Shown one piece after another: positions 34,778 through 48,747 of a stretch of 64,000 nt of DNA. A program made the position numbers and the translations under genes. A model generated the notes under the pieces. It was not told where the DNA came from, did no database searches, and saw nothing but the letters and a program-made list of their open reading frames with translations. Source of the DNA: Mariannaea sp. PMI_226 (Eukaryota > Ascomycota > Sordariomycetes > Hypocreales > Nectriaceae). Every line of letters starts with the position of its first letter. The first letter of the stretch is position 1. The stretch spans positions 558,001 to 622,000 of the forward strand of contig JANFOG010000012.1 in NCBI GenBank assembly GCA_024336345.1, written 5' to 3'.

Positions 34778-37700
34778 AGCAATCAAGACGACTCTTCGGA
34801 CTGACGGGCTTCGCAGCCAACGCCAACAACATGCCGCTCAACAAACGTCGCTGGTAAATAACGACATTTGATCATCTCGGGCCTAGGTCTTCGGCTCGTC
34901 CTTAATTGATGAGGAAATGAAGTCCGACATTCATTCATTCTATGGATTTTTTCCCGGATCCCCCAAAAGCACATGACACCCCCCACGGCGTTTGTTAGTT
35001 AGAGGACAGGTGTGGTTCGATTAGACATTTGACTCGCCATTGCGAGTCTGGATCACGGTTTTTGTTTTGCGTTCCATTTTGCGGATGCAATTCGTTTGGG
35101 GCATTTTTGCTATTTTCTCGTCCGTTTTGTTTCTTTTGTTCCTTGCAGTAATGGTTTTAGATTGGCACCCGGAATGGGGGAAATTACGAAGATGGTGACA
35201 CATGTCTTGCGAACTGACAGCAAGTCCTAACGGTCGAAACATCATTAGCAATAGTGATATTGGAGATTCTTAGCCAAAGGGATCGATGAAGATGATTACA
35301 TTGCTAGGGGAGATTGGGACAGTTAACATCAGCCCCAAGTTTTAGTTGATACATAGACGTATTGTAGTTGATACAAGTTGATGCGGAATATGAGTAGAAC
35401 ACTGAGCCCCTGATGGTGGTGATTTGATATGTTATGAGTGATTACTTTTGTTTGATTTCCTGACCTTATATTTCCTCGCTTCCTCAAAACAGGTAAATGG
35501 TGCGCGTAGCGATAGTCTAATCCAATGGCATCTCTCCCTCTCCTTTGTATTCAGGATAATAGTATCGTGTTCTGTGTTATATGGTCTATACTATCTCCTC
35601 AATTGTATGATGTCAAACTTTCACATTGTCAGTGATGGGATTCTCGTTGATACGTGAACGTTGAATACGCATCACGCGTATTGCACACTCTGCCTTGCCA
35701 TTATGCCACGTTCAGACTCCTGTCTATATCTTTGATGATGGACCCGTCAGTAGCGCCAACGTCTCAATTCGCCAAGACTCTCTTGCTCTTGTCTGGGTTT
35801 GTTGTCTGCTGCTACTATCCATGTTTGTTGGCGTCACGCTGGGATACGCGTACCCAGCCCGTAACTCTGCTCACTTGCAAGCGCTGACGTCTCTCCTCCT
35901 GGCCTCCTGCTATCTTTCTACAGGGCGGCAGGGAAGGCATTGGAGACCTCAGGATGGCTGGCATTGCGCTGAGGAAGTAATCACCTCTCCTCACGTACTG
36001 AATCCTGTTCTCCCAGCTTGTTACCCCCGTGAAGCTATATCAACATATTTTGCCCAGAAGATTTACTTCATGCTCATGTTTGAAAACAGTTCGTATCATG
36101 AGCTTCTACGACGCACTGGGATTCTTGACTTGCAGATTCTGGATACGTTACTTCTCCTCCAATGGATAGGGAATTGTTAGCCTCTGTGACTCTCGGTTGA
36201 TCGCGTCTACGACGCGAGATATCTGCTCTCCCCCTAACCCCCCCTTTATCTGCCTCGTTCGCACATGTCAACCAGCTGGTTGTCTTTGTATGAATATCGT
36301 ATACGTGGACATGTTGGCTTTAGCTATGCTAGAGTCTTTTACAATGAATCATGGCATAAATGGTATTTTTCTTGTGCCCCTTAGTATGCTGGCTCGGCGC
36401 TCCATCTGGCAAAGCCCGGCTGACCGGGTATAAATACCCCAAGTTTCCTATGCTTGCATCGCCATACTGAAGGTTTTTTTACTTGTAGGACACTTTGCCA
36501 GGAATGCTTGCGATTTCAGCTGACGATGGTTATCAAAGGCAACTAGGCCTCCGTCATCACTCGCGGCCTCCTCTTTGAGCCCACCGATTTCAGTATCGTT
36601 TGCGAGTTCTCACACACCCCTCCTTTTCATCAAAGCAGTCAACCTCATTTCATTATGTATTCTACCCTTCAGCTGAATGCGTTTTCCCGGGAGTCAGCTC
36701 TCTGTTTCCCCGGAACACGTGAAGTCAACAGATCTGGAGCTTCTGGCCTAACCCGCCCCCTTCAGTCCTCCAATCTGCCATTGAAACCCTGTGCCACCCT
36801 TTTTCCGGGGAACGGATAATGGGGGGGGAGAGGAGAGGGGGGGGGGACTTGGAAACACAGCCGTGGCCCCCTCCCCTTCGGCCTTTCACAGGTCGTGGCG
36901 GTGAGTGCTGCAAGTGTGCGTTCTGGGATATTTATCCAATAGTCTACACGTTATTGGTTTACACCTCTTTTCCCCCTTCCCTTTGGGGCTGGGAGGTCCA
37001 GACGAACTCATCTTGAAGTGTCCGTTGACTTGTCTGTATATATGGCTGCTTGAACGCACTGGACCACTGGAGAACTAAGGACAAAAATAATACCAATCTG
37101 TTTTATATGTGTGATGAGGTATAGTATTGTTCTACTCGCTAGAACCATGCTTGGCCCCCTGGTAGCGTCTTGGATAGTGAGTTGTGGAGAAGCACTTGTT
37201 CAACCCAGTCTACGACTACAGCAGGTTACTACTCCTAGTGTAATCGATTTCGAGTCCCTGGTTTGTTTTCCTGCTGTCAGTCTTTGGACCTGCATCGGTG
37301 AATATTGACCCGAGCAAGCGTTGATCCGTTAGGCATCATGGTACTTCACACACCCGTGGTGGTCATGGTATCCTGGGTCCGGGGATTGGGCAGCACCATC
37401 GACCGGCCCAGAACTCCGTCCTCAACCGGATGTATAGTGATATGTTTCCAACAACGCATCACGGGAGCTTACACATATGTTTGCTGTATGCAAATAGATG
37501 CCATCTACTCGGTTGCTGACTGTCTAGTTGCAAGTGATGATGTAAAAATATCAATATGAGAGGTTGGATCAACCACAGTGTCGATAACCGCACAAATAGA
37601 ATATCCAAGAAAGAAACCATGTTGCGTACAAGTCAATCCGGCGCAAGATACAGGGTAGACATGATGATGAGCATGACGATCAATCCCGGGGACAAGTCGT

Positions 37701-38281
37701 CAGCTCGCCGCCGCCGCCGCGGCGCCCCTCCTCCTCCTTTCACTCTCGGAAGCCGGGTGCTCTTTGGACAGTGACCCCCTTATCGTGATGGCCGAGATGC
37801 CCGAGAGCAGCAAAACCCACCACCAAAACGTGCAGGAAGACAAAAACATTTGAAATTCACATCACACACGCAAGACGCCACGGGCTGAAACTCTTGGTGG
37901 TGACATGGCATTTGGATACAGCGTCATCCAAAGCAGCGCCCGTCACGAGCAAACCTTCTTTTACGGGGTGTTTTCCCAACGTGGTGTTTTGGGCGGCGTC
38001 TTGACTTTGTGGTACTGAGTCAATCTGTTCTCTTTCTCAACTCTCTGTACCTCCTCCTCAGAGATCTCTGACTTTCTCTGAATTTCATTTCCTTCTCGGT
38101 CTAGAATCGAGAGCGAGGGAGGGGTAAAATTCCATTGAATTGGCCATCGGAAGATATGACCCAACTAGAATAACGCCTCCGCAGTATGCGGGAAGGGTCG
38201 AGAGGAGCCATAAAAAAGTTGTACCAGGGCCCAGTACTTCGTATAGTACTCCATAGCAAGGAGAGTTTCTAAAGTTCCCCC

Positions 38282-38302
38282 GATGGACCATGGACCATGG
38301 AC
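38282..38302. repeat. Tandem ATGGACC repeat (three units)
   Basis: Three perfect 7 bp units in intergenic DNA. Confidence 0.85.
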
Positions 38303-38425
38303 CTCTCTCTCGCCAGGTTGAAAGGAGACAGGGGGGTTAGAGGCGAGAGAAGGGGGGGCGTCTATGGAAGTCCTGGTCCTTGCCAGCAGCCGCAAAAAGT
38401 GATCATTTTGCCCTCTCTCTCACTC

Positions 38426-38448
38426 TTTTTTTTTTTTTTTTTTTTTTT
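38426..38448. repeat. Poly-T run (23)
   Basis: Uninterrupted T homopolymer after a CT-rich tract in the gene desert; its length is prone to sequencing error. Confidence 0.85.
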
Positions 38449-40405
38449 AACGAATTTTTCCTTCCCTGTCATTTTACTTTTTCCCACCCCTTTTCTTTGC
38501 TCAACTTTTTTTTTTCTTGCCCGGCATCGGAAGAGAACATCTGTCGATTCCCAAACACTGAACCATCATCTTTTCATCGCACAGATAGATGCACATCTGT
38601 AATCGCTTCTGCATCAAGAAATAATAAGTAAAAAAATTACAAAGAGTCAGATCCAATTGCAAATTGCAGAAAGGGCCAACCCCTTCAGGGGGGATCCTGG
38701 TCTAACAGATACGGGGCAGATTTTGACAATTACTTGGTGCTCTGTATGGAGTACAGTGCAAAAAAACAACAATATCATTTCTTTTCTTTGCCCGCTTCGC
38801 CCTGCATCGAGTCGTGTGTGTCTGTGACTATCAGGATTCCCATTACGGGAGTGGATTGGACACTGACCGCACACCCACGATCACCGGGGATGGATGGATG
38901 GACACCCATCCCAGAAGAGAGAGAGAAAAGAGAGAGAGGGGAGGAGGAAGAGGGGGGGTTCACCCAAGGTTGGACGTACCCATCCAAGCCATCTTGAGAG
39001 ATAGAGGGGGGTTGGGGTTGGGGCTGATGAGCTAGTACTCAAAGCCAGCGCGAGTTGGGCATCCGGGGATATGGTCGAACTTGATTAATTTCAACCTTGA
39101 TTGCTCCTCTAGTTCTTGTATGTGGCTATCCCAGACTCTGTGAGTGGCTGAGGCACTTGTCTCTCGCGACCTTTCGCTCCCCCCATGTCGCACGCAAGGG
39201 ACGTGGAGTGCTCTGACTGCTCAGTGACAACAATGAGGCAGATTTCATGGGCCCGGCTCCCCCCCCTCTTCCTCCTCCCCTCCCCTGCTCCCCCAGACAG
39301 AACTTCACAAGCCAGCTAAACCAACAGTGGAAGTGACCAGAACGCCTTGGCGTGTTGTTTCGTGTCAAGATCGTGTCTTGTCCGTATCAACATCGTATTC
39401 CCCTCACTCCCTCTCTTTTTTTACGCGTCTTGCTGTTGTCTGCTCTGACCTCCTCTGGGAATACACAGTATACTCCGAAGACTTCTTTTCACAATGATTC
39501 AGGCCTGGTGGCGGACTGCTGGTACGTAGCTATTGTGCTCAACTGAGACAGACAGATGGATGTTTGCACCCAAGTTACCCCGCTGGGGCTTCACCGTTAA
39601 TCCTAACATCGGTGTTCACTCCATCATCCTACCTAAATGCAGGGTTCATCCATTGATGATACCTACACACACATACCTTTCGTTACTGTACATATTAGAA
39701 TGTCGGTGAATATGATCTTCTGCCATTTCAAAAAAAAAAACAGAGGTGGCTCACATTGGCTTGCATCATCATCATCGTTATCGAAAGGAGCGTTTGCTCA
39801 ACGTAACCAGCCACCCAACAGTGCTGGGCCTCTTCCATCTCTCCGATGACACTCCCCCTCCACCCCTTTCCAACTTCCCACCTTCTTCTTTCACGTCTCG
39901 GGGCAGGGTAACGACGAAGCTCTTGACTCGGACACCTTTGAGGGGAACTGGGGTATGATACCGAACCCCCAAAAATGCATTTGTCCCCCCGGAGCCCGGG
40001 GCACGTATGTAATCAACAATGTGCGGGTACAGTAGTAAGAAGCGCCATTTGGTCCTTTGGATTGCAAGGGAAAAACCGGATCCAACCCCGAGTAAGCGAG
40101 CCGCGATAGCCAACTTGACAGTCGGCCTCCTTCCCTCATGAACCATCATCGTGGCGCCGGAGGACCTCAACGCTACCTCTTTGCCAGTGCGGTTCCGGGC
40201 CCTGAACCCTTCCACCCCCGGGAGGTCCACCTCTTGAAGAGCTGCTGGTGTGCTGCTGGATCCGGCCAGTCTTGTCGCGGCCGCTTGGCCGCTCAAGTGG
40301 AGCTCTGATCTAGCATCAAAACAAAATATGTCCTGCTCCGGACCTCCCAATAACACTGTCTCATGTCAAATACTGACTAGTAAAATCTGAGCAATGCGAT
40401 TCAGC

Positions 40406-40447
40406 GCCCATTGCCCATTGCCCATTGCTCGTGGCTCATTGCTCATT
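40406..40447. repeat. Tandem CCCATTG repeat with degenerate copies
   Basis: Three adjacent CCCATTG units, followed by CTCATTG variants. Confidence 0.8.
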
Positions 40448-43400
40448 ACCTGTTACCTATTACGTCGGTGGCGGGCTCAGATACCGAATGGATCATGCCG
40501 ACGGCAACCCCAACATACGCACTCCTTTTGTACTCTGTAAGAAAAGCGCGAGTAATCTGTAATTACTTCGTAATTGACGCTGCTTTCCAAATCCAATCTC
40601 GCCCTATCTGGTTGGTGGCTGCTCCTAACTTAGTCGCTTTAAGTATTCGTTCACCAAGCTCAAAAGCTCCGTCCTCACCTTAAACCCACTGACGCGGTGC
40701 CCCGTAATTTAGTTTCCTTCGTACTTCGTACACTCAGTGTTATCTCGATTGGAGGGTTGCCACTGACATGTGCTGGAACAACAATCCAGCGAGAGGATCA
40801 ACCCTTTGGGCTCTTGTTGATGGGAAAATAACTCCTCGCATCTCTCCCACGTAGTAGCTGGTGATAGTGCCATTACCACTTCGTGCATCCCTATGTGCGT
40901 CCACCTCGAAGACCAAGTGACCCTGCCCTCTGCCCAAATGAATACTTCGTAATGCCACTAGTTCATTGTCACAGACGCGGCCGCGGGGCGAGGGGCGGTT
41001 GCCGCGCGAGCAGTGCCCTGACTTTCCTTTCATGAGATGGCTGGCTTTTGGGGGGGGAGGGTTAGCGTCTGTGGGAGAGATGAGTCCTGGCTGGCTCTCC
41101 TCCCCATGATCACCCATGAAACGTGAGCCGTGCCCTAATCAGACCATCCAGCTCCTTCAGATGTGACCCTGAAAAGCAACGACATGCAATTTAAGCTGGA
41201 CCTAATCGTCTCCAGCACAGCGCAACGTTCTGAATTCCGTCCTTGAAGTTCTAGAACGACGAAAGTCGAGATCGTCACCAGCATCAGCTCGCGTATCCCC
41301 GCCAATTCTCTAGGTCAAAAAGCAACCTCCCGATGAGACTTTGCCATATCTGGGGGACTTGGGAAATAATTTTGTCCCATTTCTTTCAGGTTTCCCTCCT
41401 TTCTCACCATCTTCTAACAATAGATGCCCAATGGAAGCTCCTCGTAGATCAACTAAGCCAACTCTTTTTTTTATCAGATGAATCTCTTGTCGCCTCTAGT
41501 CGCTGGCTAATGCAGAGCACGAAGCATTTTGTTGTGCCCCTGCTCTCCTATACGTACGGAGTCAAGAAACGCCCTCAGCGCAAACACAATCTCCGGACAC
41601 GCTCTCATGAATTGCTTCCTAATGCGTGGTCCGGTGACTGCCGAACACTAAGGGGTTAACGCTAGTGAGCTGAGGTACTGGGCTCGCCATCCACCTTCGC
41701 GCAGATCACTAGTGCACCTCAGCCCACCCAAGATCTTGGACGTGCTCGTCTGTGAGAGTGGAACCGTGTTCAGACATATGAGGGCTTGACATTGGCTCGA
41801 GGATCAGCCAGTGACCAGTCACCTGCCCGGAGGAAGCTGCGCACCTGGATCCCCTTGGTATCCTGCGTGGGGACCCCCCAAATTTTGGTTGTGCTTTTGT
41901 GTTTTGTTTTTCGGCCGAGTGTCTAAGCATTTCGTTTTCTGCGGGCTTCATACTGTGTATGGTATTGGAACAAGTTGCAGAGACAGAAAACTGGCGTGCG
42001 GGAGACTTCCAGAAGCTGATAAGTCTTGAGATCGTGGCCGTCCCGTCAATAAACTAGCTTGACCGTTTGCTGGGGTTCAAGACACCGTCGGTGCAGGCTA
42101 AAACAGACTGCCGTTCACCGTCACAGCCCATGGCTTGCTGTAGTCTCGCACGTTCCTGGATGCAGGTAACATTTTAGCAACTCATCAAGTCTTCCCCTTC
42201 AACAAGGTCCCTGTCACCCATAATGAAATGCTGGGAACTTGCCGCTAATGCTGACGAAAGAGCGCTAGCCAAAGAACACACGGGTCTTCGGCTGGCCCTG
42301 CCGCAGACGTCTGTCTGTGAAATTGGAGGGTGGGTATTGTCCGGCTTGTTGAGCATCCGGAATGCCGGTACTGGCCTAGGGTATTATACAGTGCAGTACT
42401 GTGCAAACAATTTCGTACTTCGCTCTTCCGACCGACATGCTATGTTATCTGATATCCACCTTAAGTTCAAATTCCGCGTTGGGCGTTTCGATTCGCGTAA
42501 ATCTTCCCCCCCGCCAGAACATCGGAATCATGGCCGTGCTTAGTGAGCTTTTTGTACCTACAGCACTGGACTCTTGATGGGATGACTGACTCCGGTGTCT
42601 ATTTCAAGTGCCAACATCAATATCTGGGGAGAGTTCAAATCTATGTTAGCTATTTTGGTACTTCTCAGCTTTCGAGAGCCCAGTGTCCGTTCCAGGTGCT
42701 GCGATTTGACTGAAGGTCCGCGACCACCCTTTTTTTTTTTTTTTTGTTGTCTTTTTCCAACTTTGCCACGAGCTTGCTCTCCAATTCTCTGGTATGCGTT
42801 TTGGAGTCATTGATGGGATGACGTCTTACCACGATCCATTTAGACACTTTTCATTCAAGTACGTTGCTTGTGTCACGTCTTGAGACATTGGGAGCTACCG
42901 TGATAGCTTTAGATGTAGTCAGCGAGGGGGTTGAGTTAGGGTTGAGGGATGAGATGCCACACTCCCAAGTGCACACAGGCATAGACCCAGTCTCGAGTTG
43001 ATGAACTTCCATTTTTGGTGCCATCCTTCACAATGCTTCCTCTTCTGTTAGGTGACCCTGTCGCTTTCAGCGATTCTCATCGGCAGCTCATAGTACAGTG
43101 GTTCATGGCCATCGCTAGGTCATCTTGATAAGCGTGGCGGAACCCACTAGTAGAGGCTCATCGGGAGTAAGGAGTCGCTTTTCTCTGAACAGGTCCTCTT
43201 TTTCTCATCGAAGCTGTGTGGGGGATTTGGGGAGTGCCAAACTCTTCTTTCCATCCCCTGCCACCTCTCCCCCCTCACCCAGGTTGGGATTTTGGTAGAC
43301 GGGTTTATCCTCTTAAGGTTAGGTGAAGGAGCTGAGTCGCCGAACTGACCCTGCACTGTCCTTCTCCTCCACCACCTGGGAATCTTGAGCTTGACTTGAT

Positions 43401-43867
43401 AGAAGGAGAACAAAACTCTGAAAGTGGCTGCGGTACCATGTGCATCTTTTGATTTGATTTGATCATGTCTCGTCAATGTATTCCTACCCGTCCCTTTCTT
43501 TTCTTATTCTGTCCTTTCTTTTGTGATTGGGGGATAAGACAGACTTTAGGCTCCGCCAGCAGTGTTCAACTTAGAGCAGAGGGTCGTAGTTTGATTCCTA
43601 AGTTTTCAATGAATACATACCTGGATACCAATTTCGGGTACCTTAACGCAACGTCTCCCTCGCGGTTGGACTTTTCATGTAAGGAAAAGATTCCGCTTCT
43701 GAGCTGTAATCAAATGCTATGGAATAGAATAAAGCCACAGGAGATTGAGAGGCGTGGGAACTTGGTCCTTAGACTTCTCGATGCTAGGGTGCTTTCATGC
43801 CACCTCTATCACAGTGCGGTAGCGACTGTGACCCCAATACCCTGGCCCCGGTCACCATGGGCAGCCA

Positions 43868-43978
43868 ACCCCCTGCAGAACTAGCATACTACGTTGTAGT
43901 GCTCATGAGTGTATCCCAGTAACTAATCAGTACTCTTTGAAGCGGGTACGATGATTCTACGTAGTATGCCCAGGGGGT
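43868..43978. repeat. Imperfect inverted repeat
   Basis: ACCCCCTG at 43868-43875 and GCATACTACGT at 43884-43894 are matched in reverse complement by ACGTAGTATGC at 43959-43969 and CAGGGGGT at 43971-43978. The arms are collinear with an 8 versus 1 nt spacer. It could form a hairpin or be a tiny transposon relic. No target duplication was established. Confidence 0.5.
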
Positions 43979-46900
43979 GAACATATGCCGCAAAAAGAAT
44001 CCCGCTCCAGTGAGGAGCATCATAATAGCAATGGGTGAGCTAAAGATTGAGGCGGTCAAGAACCCGCCTGGTAGTGGGAGGACCCACGGAATACTCCGGC
44101 GGCGGAAGGGGTGTTACGGTGCTGATAACCCTTGTCTGGTGATTGAATAGGGTCTGAGGATAGTGCGTTTAGCTCGATCTCACATAGCGCCTCTCTGAGT
44201 ATTGTTTTGGTGTTGGCTGGCTTACACTATACCAGGCCAGTTGGAGATGAAGATCTGGGTGCATTCAACGTCTCGATTCTGCGGCCGCATAATTGCAGCC
44301 CACCCCCTTTTAGCGTTGAGAAGGGCTAACTCCTTATAGGTGCTCTGAAGTGTGATCTCAGGAGTTCCATGACCAAGTGAGGGTCTGGCTGGTTGCAATG
44401 GATAGAACCCAGGTACTGCGGTATATGATGTACTTCGAGATTGAGAATAGACAAACGTTGGATGACCAGGGTACGGCACCCTCTTCATTGGCTGTTGACT
44501 CAAAGCCTGTAGGCAAAATGCGCCATTTGAGTGAGATCCGCTTGAATACCCACATGCTGTATAAGACAATTGCCATCCATTGTTGGTGGTGCGTGAATAA
44601 GCTGCTTTCCTTCGTGAAGCGGCCGATCATCTCAATTCCAGATTGTAGCGTGTATCAAAAAAAAAAAAAAGGAACCAACAAGATGGCGGGTGTAGCGGGG
44701 TTGACCCAAGCGGAGTGATAGCTAATTGAAGTGACACGAAAAGAGGATGCCATGATATGCATCTGAGCGAAGATGGAAAATAGTCCTGATGTCATCTGAA
44801 CACGTAGGTACTGGACTATGCTCCGTTCAGGTCATAGATACAATGATCTTGGTGGAGCGTTGGAAGCTGAGGTTAACCTTGGAGTGTGGCACAGAACCGT
44901 ACGACAGGAATAGTGCCCTGGTCAATGCGGTACTCTGGCGCATTCAGCTCTCTGATTTTTAGATCAACCAACAAAACGAGCCTGGTAATTGTTGATGGAT
45001 GGCTTTGCGGGCCTGGGTGTGACAAATAAAGTCATATTTTCACTGAATTGTGACATTGGGCCCAGGAGTGCTGGCATCGGCATGGACTGTGCGTTGGTGG
45101 ATACTCCACGTGAGCTCTGTCGAAAATAACAGTCCTGCAGTCTCAAGGGTGCACAGAGAGTCAGGTCAACACGTGGAGCCGCTTGGATGAGTTCCATTTA
45201 TTTGGTGCGACAAAGAGCTGCATTGCCTCATGTTGCGCCAACGATGACTATGAAGGCTGATGTTGCGGAATGTTGCGGTCAGGATTGAGACAATGAAGAA
45301 AAATATGCGGTTGGTCTGGTGACCTGTGGGAGAGTGATACCCTCCCGTCCAAGGACAAAGCTGAGGCATGACCACCAATGCCTCTAATCCCTGCTTCCCT
45401 GCCAATATCATGGCTGTCTTGCCGCCCAATTCGTGCCTGGTTGGGTAGGTACTCTGGACGAAGCTGGATAATGGCTCGCTAGGAAGTGGTGCATCAAAAT
45501 CTACATGTGACCAGACATCTTGTTGATACGTCACCATCTCGCAGTCGAGGCTGCGCACAAATGACAAGACGCAATTTTATTGCTCCCACTGTTTGTATGC
45601 ACTTTGCATGGGATCTCAAGAGGTTAAGGAACCACGACGTTGGTTGAGAGGAAAATTGGGTAACCCAAGTGCCTAGCGCGTCCACCAACGAGACGAGCTG
45701 TCTGTGCCTCTTTGGGGCATTCACGTTATTTAGTTGATCCCGGAGTTTCGGTTCGCTTGAGATCTTGTTTGCGCCTAAAACTTCATGACAGATCATCCGA
45801 CTAGGACTGACGTTAAGTGTGCCGGGGTGCTGGCGATGGCGATGGCTAAAAAAATTAAACTTTTGTGACCGCCAACAACTACGATGGCGTTGAGATTGGC
45901 TCGTTAGCTAAGCAAAACATATTATCAGCCATACTGCAGCCGGCGGGTGTGTGTGCTGGCAAGAGGGAGGAATATATAAGATGAAAAGGCTGACTGTACA
46001 GACTGCAATGAGGGATATACGAAGGCCACGTCTTGAGATATCAAAGTTCTGTTTAAGTTGAGCAATGAAATTCCAAGTTTGATCTGACAGTCATTGTTGC
46101 TATGCGAGTTTGGCAAACTGACCTTGCGTGAACCGAGAGTGTACTCTCATGATCTCTCTGCCAATACCTCCCTGCCTGCTCTGTGTGAGCGGAGAATGCG
46201 ATCAAGCGTGTAATGCTCTTTTTTCTTCGGTGGTTTTGGCTGAAGGATTTTGGCATGTTGGTGCAAAGATCACGGTTTACGATATGATATTTTTTATTTT
46301 TTATTTTTAAATTTGTAGGTTTATCCCTTGGCTACCTAGGCAGGTACCGGAGTCAATTGTGATGCTTCTATGTCATTTGCACCTTCTCTGCCCCATACTG
46401 ATAAATGTCTGGGCTGTAAGGCGCCAAGCACGACAAGCTTCTACCAACTTTGAGAGCAGGGGCCATCCATGTTCGGCTAGTACAAACTTGCCTTGGCGAG
46501 TTGAAGGTGCGAGAAGGTATGGTAGGTAAGTGAACTACTATTCAGTCAGGAGAAAGAGTCCAACATAAAATGGATCAATTTCTCCCAGAGTGTTCAAAGG
46601 GAAAAAATCGGAATGGAGGAAGAGACAAGAGAACTGACAAATCTCATTACAGCAAACCCAATTGCTCACCAATGATTCCTGTTGTCCTGAATGTTGTTAG
46701 CAATCATCAGTAACAATTCGCCCAAGTTTACTGTTGCGGTACGGATGGACCACTGTGGAGATTATTCATTGTTTTCAGGGTCTTTTTTTTTTTTTGTCTT
46801 TAGAGTTTCATTGCCATGACCCGGTGAAGGGAGCAGACCTGGGGAAAGGAATCAATGGTCAGGTACAACATAGACTTTTAGGTATTGAATCGTAATCTCA

Positions 46901-48729
46901 CAGTCGACATCCTACGCTCTCTCTTTGCCCCAAGGTCAGCTGAAATTCTCGTGCTCTAGTTCATCCTTGCACTCACAACTGCGTGAACTTGATATGTGAC
47001 CCTCCAGGCGCATTTATTTCTGGAGACGTTGGTATATCAACGATGAGCCTGGAACAACATGCATTGAGACAGTACTTGTGTCAGGACGCTATCAACGGGC
47101 GAGTTCTGGCGCACAACCCGCCAGTTCACTGCCCGAGGGCCGGATCCCATAGCGCCCGTCAAGCTCGTCTTGGGCGACCACATCTAGGGCTGAGTTTAGA
47201 CCACTGCAAGATCGGCCCCCCCCTTTCCAAAAATCATATCCGCCGTCTCCTTTGAGGGATCCAGGAAGAGGACTTAGTTCAGCGACCGGCGTCAGAATTT
47301 CGAAAGTCTGGGATATGCACGTCAACACTTGTTGATACTAGTTAACCACAGACGCACAACTTCAGAGGCCGGCTCAGGCACAGACTGGCGTGGTTCCGCA
47401 GCAATTGACAAAACGTTCGTTACACAGTCACTGTCGCGGAGAATATTCCCATCCTCATTCAGCCTGGCGCACTCGCGCGACGTCAACTAGCGGATGGCGG
47501 GAACCAGCACGTCGGGCTCTCGCACACCCTCACAGTCTCTGCCGCCACGCTCTGAAGCCTCAGCATGCCTTGCCCAGTTATCGGTACCCTGACTTGAGTC
47601 AGGGTTGGTCACAAGGGAACACTGCAATCTCTGTCCCCCCCCAGCGTCTCGCCCTGTGCCCGCGGCAATCCGGGCGCTCGAGACCTAAGTCGTCTGGCTG
47701 ATGAAGAGCCCCCCCCAATTGGCATTTTCTCAGGCCAGATGGGTAATCGGCACCATGACCCCTCTTTGGAACTTGGAGCCAAGCCCCTAAGCTGCATTCT
47801 GCCAGGTATCCTGGCCGCCTCTCGACGGTGGGACCAGCCACATTTCTTCTGATTGGGCCTGGACCTGGAAAAGGCGCAGATCTGCTGCCTCTGCCGCAGT
47901 TCGGGGATGATATTTGCGCACTGTGTGCGGTGGAGTAGCCCCCAGCGCCATGGGCGCTATGTGGTCTTTCCACCTTGCGTGAGCACTTCGTTCGCCGCTT
48001 GGCGAGAGACCTCCACCTTCAGACCCTCAGCTCAGACAGGCATGGTCGCTCGCAGCTCGCAGGTTGGGTCGCAGAGAGCGTGGATGGTGAGTGGGCAAGG
48101 GGGGGGGACAAGAGAGGCCAAAATGAAAAGAAGATGGGGGGGAGCGAAAGGAAGGAAAGGGCACCAAGCGACCACACACGCTCGACACCCCGGTCAGTTT
48201 AGACAGCCGCCCCCATTCGTCCCCAGCGCACTGGCTTTGGTGATATTGGTCGACTTTGTGCACACTCCGAACCGTTGCGCACATCAGACATCGATCGCAT
48301 CCAGATACACACGCAGTCAACGAGACTCGCCGAAAGGGGTTGTACCGACCCAACAAACCAAAAGCAACGATGGATCCAGTACTATGTACTTCCTTCGTCA
48401 GATGACAAACGCTTATGGACTGACACTGACACCTCTCTACGATCGCCACCTTTTTGGAAGTCATGAGCGCCGCCCCTCCGCCACAATTTTGTGAGGTGTG
48501 CTGAACCCGGCCGGCCAGGGAGAGTAACAAGACGAGGAACGAGACGTACTATGTAGAAGATTGGCAGGGGACAAGGGTTGCCCGTTCGTCTGCTCCTTCA
48601 ACCATTCATCTGGCTTAGGTCAAATCGACAAAGGCAGTCATTTTAGCCCGCAACAGCAGCCTTCTCCCTCCCATTTCCTCGTCTCCCACCTCCTGCCTCC
48701 TGTCTCCCCCCTCCCCCCTCCGCACTCTC

Positions 48730-48747
48730 TTTTTTTTTTTTTTTTTT
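48730..48747. repeat. Poly-T run (18) in the CON7 upstream region
   Basis: T homopolymer inside a long CT-rich stretch (48650-48810), a promoter/leader-like composition. Confidence 0.8.

Noticed and set aside
35695..36180. 161-codon frame in the gene desert
   Set aside because: It starts with TTG, contains no recognisable motif and has no partner exons.
39778..40356. 192-codon minus-strand frame
   Set aside because: Starts with GTG; composition looks random and no splice structure supports it.
40406..40447. Short tandem repeats as a CRISPR array
   Set aside because: Units are 7 bp and directly adjacent with no spacers, and the genome is fungal.
47599..48494. Overlapping 124- and 213-codon frames on both strands in GC-richer DNA
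   Set aside because: Non-ATG start on the plus frame, no motifs, and both strands open at once, which is typical of GC-rich non-coding DNA.
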